Under the pieces are notes generated by a model. That model was not told the origin of the DNA. It was given only the letters and a program-made list of their open reading frames with translations, and did no database searches. The position numbers and the translations under genes were made by a program. From Mycobacterium sp. AZCC_0083 (GTDB lineage: Bacteria; Actinomycetota; Actinomycetes; Mycobacteriales; Mycobacteriaceae), in NCBI RefSeq assembly GCF_014202335.1, contig NZ_JACHGP010000006.1, positions 1 through 64,000 of the forward strand: DNA of 64,000 nucleotides, read 5' to 3'. This document shows positions 35,041-42,751 of this stretch, one piece after another; the first letter of the stretch is position 1; every line of letters starts with the position of its first letter.

Positions 35041-36399
35041 ATGTCCGCAGTGCCCGCAATGTTGGCGATGTTCTATGGAGCATTGCCACCAGAGGTGAAC
35101 ACAGCCAGGTTGATGGCTGGAGCCGGCGAAGCGCCGATGTTCCAGGCAGCAGCCGGCTGGGAGACCCTTGCGATCTCACTGGAGACACAGGCCGAGGAGC
35201 TCGCGGCAAGCCTCGTGGCATTGCAGAGCTCGTGGCAGGGCACGGCCAGCCAGCAGGCCGTGGAGGCCACCACGCCGATGGTGGTCTGGTTGCGCACCAC
35301 GGCGTTGCAGGCGCAAAAGCGGGCGATGCAGGCCATTGCGCAGGCGAACGCGTACATGATGGCGGCAGTCACCACGCCACCAATACCTGAGATCGAGATG
35401 AACCACATCACGCACGGGGTGCTGGAGGCCACCAACTTTCTTGGGGTCAATACAGCGCCGATCGGGGTCAACGAGGCCGACTACTTCGTCCGGATGTGGA
35501 ATCAGGCCGCCGCCGTGATGGAGGCCTATCAGGCCGAGACCTCCATGAACACGGTGTTCGAACCGATCCCGCCTGCGCAGCCCATCGTCGTGCCTGGCGT
35601 CGGCGAAGCTGGGGCCGCGATGGCGATCGGCCAGAACGTCGCGATGATGGGCGGCGCGATCATCCGTGAGGCGACGTTTGCCTCGGTCACGGCCCAGGGC
35701 ACCATGCAGATCGTCGGAATGACGGCCGGTGGTGCAGTCAACGCGGGAAACAACGTCGCGACTGGCGCCAAGGACGCCGCGCAAAGTGCACAGAACGCCG
35801 GACAGCAGACGGGTCAACAGCAGGGTAACGCGCAGCAGGGTGTTCAGATGGCGACCCAGATGGTGTCGCAGATGGGCTCCATGGCTGCGCAGGTGCCCCA
35901 AACACTCGGCCAGATGGTGACGCAGCCCGTGCAGCAGATGAGCCAGCCGCTGCAACAGGTCACCCAGATCTTCAGCCAGATGGGTAGCGGTTTCGGCTCC
36001 AACAACGGTGCTCAGATGGGTCTGATCGGCGCCAGCCCAATGTCGAACCACCCATTGGCGGGTGGTTCGGGAGCAAGTTCGGGGGCGGGGTTGGTACGGG
36101 CCGCGTCGTTGCCAGGCATGGGTGGTTCGTCCACCCGCACGCCGTTGATGTCGAGCCTCGTCGCCCAGCCGACCGAATCGAGCCCCAGCGCATCCCCGGT
36201 GGCGATGGTTCCTGGTGCGGCAGCGGGTGGCAGCGGTGCCGGGTCTGCGCCGGTCAACAACTCCGGTGGCGCAGGCGGCGGCCCGGTGGGCGGCGCCGGT
36301 CACGGCAGCAAGGGCGGCGGCGGGAGCTCCAAGACGGGGCTGCTCGCGCCGACACTCCTTCCCCAGGATCTGGGCGAGGACGAGGAAGACGACTGGTAG
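35041..36399 (+). CDS. ppe68: PPE68, PPE-family ESX-1 protein
   Basis: A 452-residue PPE protein. The N-terminal PPE domain has MLAMFYGALPPEVNTARLMA and the WxG-type turn SSWQGTASQQAVE. The C-terminal part is rich in Q, M and S (residues about 230-330), then G and S, ending with acidic EDEEDDW. It is longer than Rv3873 (368 residues). The ATG at 35041 lacks a close ribosome site (AAAGGA lies 16 bases upstream), so GTG 35050 or ATG 35059 might be used; a stop codon excludes an upstream start. Confidence 0.92.
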   Translation: MSAVPAMLAMFYGALPPEVNTARLMAGAGEAPMFQAAAGWETLAISLETQAEELAASLVALQSSWQGTASQQAVEATTPMVVWLRTTALQAQKRAMQAIAQANAYMMAAVTTPPIPEIEMNHITHGVLEATNFLGVNTAPIGVNEADYFVRMWNQAAAVMEAYQAETSMNTVFEPIPPAQPIVVPGVGEAGAAMAIGQNVAMMGGAIIREATFASVTAQGTMQIVGMTAGGAVNAGNNVATGAKDAAQSAQNAGQQTGQQQGNAQQGVQMATQMVSQMGSMAAQVPQTLGQMVTQPVQQMSQPLQQVTQIFSQMGSGFGSNNGAQMGLIGASPMSNHPLAGGSGASSGAGLVRAASLPGMGGSSTRTPLMSSLVAQPTESSPSASPVAMVPGAAAGGSGAGSAPVNNSGGAGGGPVGGAGHGSKGGGGSSKTGLLAPTLLPQDLGEDEEDDW

Positions 36400-36482
36400 T
36401 CGTCGACACAAGACTTCCCGGCCCAGGGGGGCTGGAAGACTCGCCATTCCCTTGGTGAGGACACAAGAGAAAGGTACGAGAA

Positions 36483-36809
36483 ATGTCCGACAGTGGATCA
36501 GGGTTAGCCACAGACTCTGCCGTCCTCATTGCTGAGGCCAGCAACTTCGACACCATCTCGACGGGGCTTCAGGGCGTCATGGGAGCGATCGACGGGACCC
36601 AGGGCGCCATGTCTGTCGCCTTGGTAGGCCAGGCCGGCACCGCCGCACACGCCGCGTTCGTGCGGTACCAGGAGGCAGCTCAGGTGCAGAAGGCCGCGCT
36701 GGACGAGATCGTGACCAACCTTCACGGCGGCGGTGTGACGTACGACCAGCACGATGGCGAGCAGAGTGGACTCATCGGCCAGACCGTGAACCTGGGCATC
36801 CACGGCTGA
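36483..36809 (+). CDS. esxB: EsxB (CFP-10 homologue)
   Basis: A 108-residue helical hairpin that dimerises with EsxA and carries the export signal. The family segment AGTAAHAAFVRYQEAA aligns with Rv3874, and Y87-D-Q-H-D91 is the YxxxD signal read by EccCb1. Oddity: at the WxG turn the sequence is ALVGQAG, so tryptophan is replaced by leucine (L47-V48-G49). ATG follows AAAGG; 34 bp before esxA. Confidence 0.92.
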   Translation: MSDSGSGLATDSAVLIAEASNFDTISTGLQGVMGAIDGTQGAMSVALVGQAGTAAHAAFVRYQEAAQVQKAALDEIVTNLHGGGVTYDQHDGEQSGLIGQTVNLGIHG

Positions 36810-36843
36810 CCACGACAACCAATCAACGGAATCGGAGAAGATC

Positions 36844-37146
36844 ATGAGTTCAGCACAGGTATGGCAATTTGGCGTGATCGAGACGCTCGCCATGGAGATC
36901 CACGGTCACTCGGTAACGGTGAACGGCCTGCTCGACGAGGGCAGCGCCGGCCTCGCCAGGCTGGTCGCAGCGTGGCACGGCGATGGACAGAGTGCCTACG
37001 CCGCGCTGCAGACGAAGTGGAACAATGCGTCCACCGAACTGAATGCGGCGCTGCTCAATCTCGGCCAGACTATCCAGGAAGCGGGTATGCAGATGGCCAG
37101 TGCCGACAAAGGTGTCGCAGGCACCTTCGGCGGCGGCGTCGTCTAG
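36844..37146 (+). CDS. esxA: EsxA (ESAT-6 homologue)
   Basis: A 100-residue WXG100 protein: QVWQFGVIETLAMEIHGHSV, WxG turn W44-H-G46 and the C-terminal helix QKW-like segment LQTKWNNASTELNAALLNLG. It is the main ESX-1 effector and heterodimer partner of EsxB. A GGAG-containing leader (CGGAGAAG) precedes the ATG. A strong hairpin follows after 13 bp. Confidence 0.95.
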   Translation: MSSAQVWQFGVIETLAMEIHGHSVTVNGLLDEGSAGLARLVAAWHGDGQSAYAALQTKWNNASTELNAALLNLGQTIQEAGMQMASADKGVAGTFGGGVV

Positions 37147-37159
37147 CCAATCGAGCACC

Positions 37160-37199
37160 GAGGTGGGCGGGATGGTCGAATACCGCTCCCGCCCACCTC
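37160..37199 (+). terminator. Strong hairpin between esxA and espI
   Basis: Perfect 13-bp stem GAGGTGGGCGGGA (37160-37172) and TCCCGCCCACCTC (37187-37199), loop 14 bases, no T tract. It could end or protect most esxBA transcripts while allowing lower read-through into espI-eccD1, matching the need for far more substrate than machinery. Confidence 0.65.
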
Positions 37200-37239
37200 A
37201 GCTCGTGCCCCAACGTGAACCAACCCTTGAGAGGTTTCC

Positions 37240-38661
37240 ATGTCGGCCGACTATGACCGGCTCTTCCACTCCCCGGACGCGACTCAACCGCCCGAAGAGG
37301 AGACAGCAGCCGTCGACCGCGACTCGGTAGCGCCCGGCAAGGCCGGACCCATGCCGACACACGCGGCACGTCCTGATGCGCCGTCGGCCCCCACGTCGGG
37401 CCCGATGCCCGTCGCGCCGCCGACGAAGACGGCCGTGTCGGCCGCACCGCCGCCGCGCCCGGCCGAGGTCACCAGCCAGATGAGGCCTACCCAAGCCACC
37501 GGGCAGCAGCGGGTATCGAACGGCATGATGCGCGTGCCGCAGGGTGCGCCGACCACCGGCGCCCGCTACGAGCAGGCCCGTCCTGCGCCTGCCCCCCAAG
37601 CGCGGCAGGCGCCCGCGCCCGCGCCGTCGCAACACTTCGCCGAACCGCAATCCGAGAATCGGGCGGTGTGGACGTCGGCTCAGCAGGTGCCGGGCCAGCC
37701 CGCGCCGACGTCGGCCGCGACCATCGGCAATCACCGCGCCATCGACGCCCTCTCGCACGTCGGCGTGCGATCCGCGGTGAAGATGCCGTCCCAGCGCGGC
37801 TGGCGGCACATGATCTACATGTTGACGCGCATCAACCTCGGGTTGTCGCCCGACGAGATCTACGAGCTGGATCTGCACACGCGGATCCGTCGCAACGCCC
37901 GCGACTCCTACCAGATCGGCGTCTTCGGTCTGAAGGGCGGCGTCGGCAAGACCGCCGTCACCGTGGCGCTCGGTTCGGAGTTGAGCAAGGTTCGCGGCGA
38001 TCGCATCCTGGCCGTCGACGCCGACCCGGACGGCGGCAACCTGGCCGACCGCGCGGGCAGGCAGTCCGCCGCAACTGTCGCGGATCTGTTGTCGGACAAG
38101 GAACTCAGCCGCTACAACGACATCCGCGCCTACACGAGCATGAACGCCGCCAACCTCGAGGTGTTGTCCTCTGAGGAGTACAGCGGCGCCCGTCGTGAGT
38201 TCAACGACGAGGACTGGAAGGGTGCCACCGGCATCGTGTCGAGGTACTACAACCTCGTCCTCGCCGACGGTGGTGCAGGCCTCTTCCAGCCGGCCTCCCG
38301 TGGCGTGCTGTCCACGGTGTCGGGTCTGGTGATCGTGGCCAGCGCGTCGATCGACGGCGCGCGGCAAGCCGCCGTCACGATGGACTGGTTGCGGCAGAAC
38401 GGATATCAGGATCTGCTCGGCCGGTCGTGCGTGGTGATCAACCACGTCGTGCCGGGCAAGCCGAACATCGACGTCGCAGATCTGGTCGAGCAGTTCGAAC
38501 GGCACGTTCCGCCCGGCCGCGTGATCGTGTTGCCCTGGGACAAGCACATCGCCGCGGGCACGGAGATTCAGCTCGATCTGTTGGGCAAGACGTTCCGGCG
38601 CCGGATCACCGAACTCGGTGCTGCGCTATCGGATGACTTCGACAGGCTCGAACGTCGTTGA
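37240..38661 (+). CDS. espI: EspI, ESX-1-associated MinD-type ATPase
   Basis: A 473-residue protein: proline/alanine-rich N-terminal region to about 170, then QRGWRHMIYMLTRINLGLSP, deviant Walker A KGGVGKT at 232-238 and RILAVDADPDGGNLADR. In M. tuberculosis EspI (Rv3876) limits ESX-1 secretion when ATP is low. It overlaps eccD1 (TTGA). A paralogue with the same layout is encoded at 22534-24027. Confidence 0.92.
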   Translation: MSADYDRLFHSPDATQPPEEETAAVDRDSVAPGKAGPMPTHAARPDAPSAPTSGPMPVAPPTKTAVSAAPPPRPAEVTSQMRPTQATGQQRVSNGMMRVPQGAPTTGARYEQARPAPAPQARQAPAPAPSQHFAEPQSENRAVWTSAQQVPGQPAPTSAATIGNHRAIDALSHVGVRSAVKMPSQRGWRHMIYMLTRINLGLSPDEIYELDLHTRIRRNARDSYQIGVFGLKGGVGKTAVTVALGSELSKVRGDRILAVDADPDGGNLADRAGRQSAATVADLLSDKELSRYNDIRAYTSMNAANLEVLSSEEYSGARREFNDEDWKGATGIVSRYYNLVLADGGAGLFQPASRGVLSTVSGLVIVASASIDGARQAAVTMDWLRQNGYQDLLGRSCVVINHVVPGKPNIDVADLVEQFERHVPPGRVIVLPWDKHIAAGTEIQLDLLGKTFRRRITELGAALSDDFDRLERR

Positions 38662-40187
38662 CCACCACGGCCGCCGCACCCAGCACGCCGGGCGTGACGC
38701 CCGGCCGGCCGTCGACGACCCGTGTCACGGTTCTGACGGGACGCCGCCTGACTGATCTGGTTCTCCCCGCATCCGCGCCGATCGAGACGTTCGTCGACGA
38801 AGCGGTGGAGGTACTGGCCGAGCTCCTCGACGACACTCCTGCCGAGGTACTGGCCGGCTTCGACTTCAAGGCCCAAGGGGAGTGGACGTTCGCCCGTCCC
38901 GGTGCCCCGCCGATCAAGGGCACTGAGTCACTCGACGACGCAGGGGTGGTCGACGGGGCGCTCGTCACCCTGGTGTCGGTCAGCCGCACCGAGCGCTACC
39001 GACCACTGGTTGAGGACGTCATCGATGCCATCGCGGTGCTCGACGAGTCACCGGAATTCGACCGCACGGCGCTGAACCGCTTCGTGGGCTTGGCGATTCC
39101 GGCGGTGTCCCTGGTGATCACAGGCGCCGCATTGCGCGCATGGTCGGACACCGGGCATGACTGGTGGTGGACGCTGGCCCTCGGTCTCATCGGCCTGGGG
39201 GTGCTCGTCGGAAGTGTCATGGCCAGGACGCGTTACCACAATCTCGACATGGCCGAGAGTCTGCTGATCGCAGCGGTTCCGCTGTTGGCGGGTGCGGCGG
39301 CGTTGGTCGTTCCGTTGCCTGCCGGCATCAGCGGGCTCGGCGCCCCGAACGTGGCGGGTGCCGCGGGCGTGGCGCTGCTCCTCGTGTTGGCGACGCGTGG
39401 TGGGCCGCGCAAGCGTGCCGAGGTCGCGTCGTTCAGCGCGGTGATGGCCGTCGCGATCACCGCCGCGGCGGTGGCCTACGGGTACGGGTGGCAGTACTGG
39501 GTGCCGGCCGGAGCGATCGCCTTCGGCTTGATCGTCGTCACCAACGCGGCGAAGCTGACCGTGGCCGTTGCCCGCATCGCGCTGCCGCCGATACCGGCCC
39601 CCGGCGAGACGGTGTCCAATGATGAACTGCTCGACCCGGTTTCGAGTCCGGATGTCTCCGACGAGGAGTCCCCGACCTGGCAGGCGATCATCGCGTCGGT
39701 GCCCGAGTCGGCGGCCCGCCTCACCGAACGCAGCCACCTTGCCAGGCAGCTGTTGGTGGGCTTTCTCACCGCAGGCGCCCTGGTGCTCGCCCTCGGCTCG
39801 GTCGCGGTGGTGGTGCAAGGCCACTTCTTCCTGCACAGCCTGATCGTGGCCGGGTTGGTCACCGCGACGTGCGCCTTCCGGTCGCGCCTTTACGCCCAAC
39901 GGTGGTGCGCCTGGGCGCTTTTGGCGGCGACGGTGTTGATTCCGACCGGCGTCACCATCCGGCTGTGCAAGTGGTATCCGGAGAGCGCGTGGCTGGTCCT
40001 GAGCATCTACGCCGCGATTGCCTTGGTCGCCTTGATCCTGGTGGGTGCGACCGATGGCGTGCGACGGATGTCGCCGGTGAGCAAGCGAATCCTCGAACTA
40101 CTGGACGGTGCGGCAATCGCCGCCGTCATCCCAATGCTGCTGTGGATCGCCGGCGTCTACGACATCCTCCGGAACCTGCGGTTCTGA
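38658..40187 (+). CDS. eccD1: EccD1, ESX-1 core membrane channel subunit
   Basis: A 509-residue protein. The N-terminal ubiquitin-like domain (VTVLTGRRLTDLVLPASAPI) is followed by about 11 membrane helices from residue 135 on. Two EccD copies per protomer line the membrane cavity of the ESX complex. The start is TTG, overlapping the espI stop as TTGA, so translation depends on coupling. It is the last plus-strand gene of the locus; length close to Rv3877 (511). Confidence 0.94.
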   Translation: MTTTAAAPSTPGVTPGRPSTTRVTVLTGRRLTDLVLPASAPIETFVDEAVEVLAELLDDTPAEVLAGFDFKAQGEWTFARPGAPPIKGTESLDDAGVVDGALVTLVSVSRTERYRPLVEDVIDAIAVLDESPEFDRTALNRFVGLAIPAVSLVITGAALRAWSDTGHDWWWTLALGLIGLGVLVGSVMARTRYHNLDMAESLLIAAVPLLAGAAALVVPLPAGISGLGAPNVAGAAGVALLLVLATRGGPRKRAEVASFSAVMAVAITAAAVAYGYGWQYWVPAGAIAFGLIVVTNAAKLTVAVARIALPPIPAPGETVSNDELLDPVSSPDVSDEESPTWQAIIASVPESAARLTERSHLARQLLVGFLTAGALVLALGSVAVVVQGHFFLHSLIVAGLVTATCAFRSRLYAQRWCAWALLAATVLIPTGVTIRLCKWYPESAWLVLSIYAAIALVALILVGATDGVRRMSPVSKRILELLDGAAIAAVIPMLLWIAGVYDILRNLRF

Positions 40188-40200
40188 CGCTGCCGAGGGC

Positions 40201-40584
40201 TCAGCTCTCCTGGTAGCTCCAGGTGCGTAGTCGATCGGCAATCTCGACGAGATCGGGCTGGGCACCGGTGGCGACCTCGATCACGAAGTCGAAGCGGTCG
40301 TCCTCGGGCGCGCTGATCCACTGACCGTTGATGGCCAGGAACGTACGGCAGGCGGTCCACGCGAGTCGCTTGTTTCCGTCCACCAGTGCGTGGTTCCGGG
40401 CCAGGGAGTGCAGCAGTGCCGCGGCCTTGAGGTGCAGGTCTGGGTAGGCGTCCTCGCCGAACACCGACGCACGGGGCCGCGCGAGAGCAGATTCAAGCAA
40501 GCCGTAGTCGCCGACGACGACCTGCCGACTGACGGCCTTGTGGGCGATTTCCAACAAGTCGTCCAGATCCAGGTATTCGGTCAT
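40201..40584 (-). CDS. Doc-type toxin (Fic fold, death-on-curing family)
   Basis: A 127-residue Doc-type protein. The catalytic motif HALVDGNKR spans 65-73, matching HxFx(D/E)GNKR with leucine for phenylalanine. Doc kinases phosphorylate EF-Tu; related Fic proteins transfer AMP. The small size and the preceding antitoxin gene with a 4-bp overlap (ATGA) define a toxin-antitoxin operon. It converges on eccD1, 13 bp between stops, inside the ESX-1 locus. Confidence 0.88.
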   Translation of the reverse strand: MTEYLDLDDLLEIAHKAVSRQVVVGDYGLLESALARPRASVFGEDAYPDLHLKAAALLHSLARNHALVDGNKRLAWTACRTFLAINGQWISAPEDDRFDFVIEVATGAQPDLVEIADRLRTWSYQES

Positions 40585-40796
40585 GCGTCCTTGAGACGCT
40601 CGAGAACCCCGGCTTCCTCACGCACTACGCGCTGGAGAGCCGCGGATACCTTGGCCTCGTGCGCACGCCGGGCGATGTACTCGTCGATGGCCGATAGCGC
40701 GACAGCCTGCATCGACCGCCCCTCAGCGGCGGCCTGCAGGCGCAGCGCTTCTGTCTGTTGATCGCTGGTGCGTAGGGTCATTCCCATGGCCGACAT
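40581..40796 (-). CDS. Antitoxin of the Doc-type pair
   Basis: A 71-residue protein beginning MSAMGMTLRTSDQQTEALRL. MTLRTSDQQTEAL is a ribbon-helix-helix N-terminus that should bind DNA and autoregulate; the helical C-terminus (LQRVVREEAGVLERL) likely covers the toxin. Starts at 40796, 40787 or 40781 are all possible; no clear ribosome site. Confidence 0.75.
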   Translation of the reverse strand: MSAMGMTLRTSDQQTEALRLQAAAEGRSMQAVALSAIDEYIARRAHEAKVSAALQRVVREEAGVLERLKDA

Positions 40797-40828
40797 GATA
40801 CCGGAGTGATACCACTCAGTGCACGCAG

Positions 40829-41167
40829 TTACGTGCCGTCGTCCAGATCCGACGTGATCTCGGCGACCGCCGCGTCGAGGCGTTCGCGGTCTGCATCGAT
40901 CGATGCGGACGCAATGGACGTCGCGTTCTGCAACGCCTCGTTGACCCGCCCCTCGACTGTCGCCGCGCCGAGGCGCAGCAGACCGTCTTCGATGAATACG
41001 TCGGTCAACCAGTGGTGCCCATTGAGGGTGACCTCGACGGTCTCGGTTTCGTCGGTCGCCGTGTAGGACACGGTGTTCATCTTGGCCAACTGGTCGTCCA
41101 TCAGTGACTGCAACCGCTGTGCCTGCTTCAACACGGCGGCGACCTGGGGATGCATCTCCTCGGTCAA
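40829..41167 (-). CDS. espL: EspL, ESX-1-associated YbaB-like protein
   Basis: A 112-residue protein of the YbaB/EbfC fold: MHPQVAAVLKQAQRLQSLMD and VEVTLNGHHWLTDVFIEDGL. Length and position before espB match Rv3880c (115). EspL stabilises EspE/EspF/EspH substrates in pathogenic species. The ATG overlaps the espB stop by 4 bases. Confidence 0.9.
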   Translation of the reverse strand: MTEEMHPQVAAVLKQAQRLQSLMDDQLAKMNTVSYTATDETETVEVTLNGHHWLTDVFIEDGLLRLGAATVEGRVNEALQNATSIASASIDADRERLDAAVAEITSDLDDGT

Positions 41168-42705
41168 CTGGAGTCCTTGTCTTCCTGGACTTCCCTACGG
41201 CGACGAAGGCCGATGATGGCCTCGGTGTACGGACGATCCTCGGTGTAGATGTCCTCGTCGGGCGCCAGCCCGGGCGTGCGCTTCCGCTCCTTGCCGCCGC
41301 CCTGGCCCTGGCCGTGCATCGGCATGCCGCCACCCATTCCGCCCATGCCGCCACCAGCTGCGCCGGCAACACTCGGGCCGGGACCCGCTCCGGGCCCGCC
41401 AGCTGTCGTACTTGGCCCGACGGACGAGCCGCCGACGTTGGGCTGCAACCCCATTGCCGGGATTCCGCCACCACCGCCTCCGCCGGAGCCTCCGCCCCCG
41501 CTCGCCGCGGCGGGCCTCAGGCTCGGATCATCGGTGGGTATCTTCGGCACGTCCTTTGGTCCGCCCCCTGGCAGACCGCTTGGCAGGCCGCCACCCGCAG
41601 GTGATCCCCCGCCGGAAGGTGATCCGCCGTCAGAAGGAGAACCGCCACCTGACGGTGAGCCACCGCCCGAAGGTGAGCCGCCACCCGATGGGGCGCCTCC
41701 ACCTGCGGGGCCCTGCGCGGACAGTGGCGATGCCGGTGGCGCCGCCGTTGGTGGCTGCGAGGGCGCGCCGCCGCCACCTCCGCCCTGGCCCGGCGCAGTC
41801 GTCCCCGGGCCGCCGGAGCCGTCTTTGGACCCGAACGGCGGCTTCTCGACCCGTACTGGGTCGAAAGTGGCACGGCCCGCGTAATCCGCTCGCACCTCGT
41901 CGGATTCACGCTGCAGCTCAGCCATCTTCTTCTGAACTTCCTGCATCTTTGCCTGGGTCTGGATCGAGTTGCCGGCAGTCATTTCCTTCGCCAAGTTGAC
42001 GAGCAGTTGCTCGCAAATCTCGTACTCAAAGTAGATGGGGGCGTGCTTGCCTCGCGCGTCGGCATGGGCGTCCGCGACCTTTTGGGCCGCCTCACCCAGC
42101 CGCGTCCACGCAGTCGAAAGCTGATGCAGCCACGCGTTGAACGTATTCAACCGCTGGTAGGCCGCCTCCGCCGCAGGGCCCTCCCAATCAGTGCGCAATT
42201 GTTTTTCCGCGTGACCTGCGACCATGTTGGCCGACACTTTCGCATTCACGACGATGTCGTGCAGCGATGCCCCCTGGTCACCGCCTAGGAATTGTTCGTG
42301 GGTGGCCTTGACATCGCTGTAACCGCCCGCGTCGAGCGGTCGTGGTGCAGCGGGGTCCTGCGGAATGGGTGGCAGCTGCGTGGACGGCGCGGGAACGGGA
42401 ATCTGTTCGATGGCAGCCCGTCGCTCGGGGTTGTCTATCGCCTTACCGCACGTGGTGTCGACCTTCTCGTATGCGTCTGCGGCAATCGTGAACATCTCGC
42501 TGATGCGCTTGTTCTCGGCCTCCGCGAGCTTCTGGTACTCCTGGAGATTCCGCGAAGCATTGTTCAGGTTCGCAGCGGCATCCGTCCCGATTGGCAGCGT
42601 GTCGGGCGCCGCGGCGCCGACGTCCGACGAATTCCATTGCCCACCAGTCATGTGCCCGGAAATCGCCCTCAGAGCTTCAGGCTCGACCCGTACTTCCCCC
42701 GTCAT
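41164..42705 (-). CDS. espB: EspB, ESX-1 substrate
   Basis: A 513-residue PE-PPE-like fused protein. Y79-E-K-V-D83 is the export signal and W174-E-G176 the WxG turn, closely matching the positions in Rv3881c. The C-terminal third is disordered: Pro/Gly/Ser-rich with tandem GGGSPS repeats at about 335-390 and GGGMGG runs later. In M. tuberculosis MycP1 removes the C-terminal tail after export and the N-terminal part forms heptamers. Longer than Rv3881c (460) because of the repeats. Confidence 0.92.
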   Translation of the reverse strand: MTGEVRVEPEALRAISGHMTGGQWNSSDVGAAAPDTLPIGTDAAANLNNASRNLQEYQKLAEAENKRISEMFTIAADAYEKVDTTCGKAIDNPERRAAIEQIPVPAPSTQLPPIPQDPAAPRPLDAGGYSDVKATHEQFLGGDQGASLHDIVVNAKVSANMVAGHAEKQLRTDWEGPAAEAAYQRLNTFNAWLHQLSTAWTRLGEAAQKVADAHADARGKHAPIYFEYEICEQLLVNLAKEMTAGNSIQTQAKMQEVQKKMAELQRESDEVRADYAGRATFDPVRVEKPPFGSKDGSGGPGTTAPGQGGGGGGAPSQPPTAAPPASPLSAQGPAGGGAPSGGGSPSGGGSPSGGGSPSDGGSPSGGGSPAGGGLPSGLPGGGPKDVPKIPTDDPSLRPAAASGGGGSGGGGGGGIPAMGLQPNVGGSSVGPSTTAGGPGAGPGPSVAGAAGGGMGGMGGGMPMHGQGQGGGKERKRTPGLAPDEDIYTEDRPYTEAIIGLRRRREVQEDKDSS

Positions 42706-42751
42706 ATCCCCTCCTCGGGAATCCAGCGTACGCCCCTCAGCAAACCCCGGA

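Noticed and set aside
40801..41474. Upstream extension of the antitoxin frame to 41474
   Set aside because: It would run through espL and espB in another frame; the RHH-like start MTLRT near 40781-40796 defines the gene.
41570..41720. Regular short repeats as a possible CRISPR array
   Set aside because: They are in-frame codon repeats for Gly-Ser-Pro in espB, without spacers.
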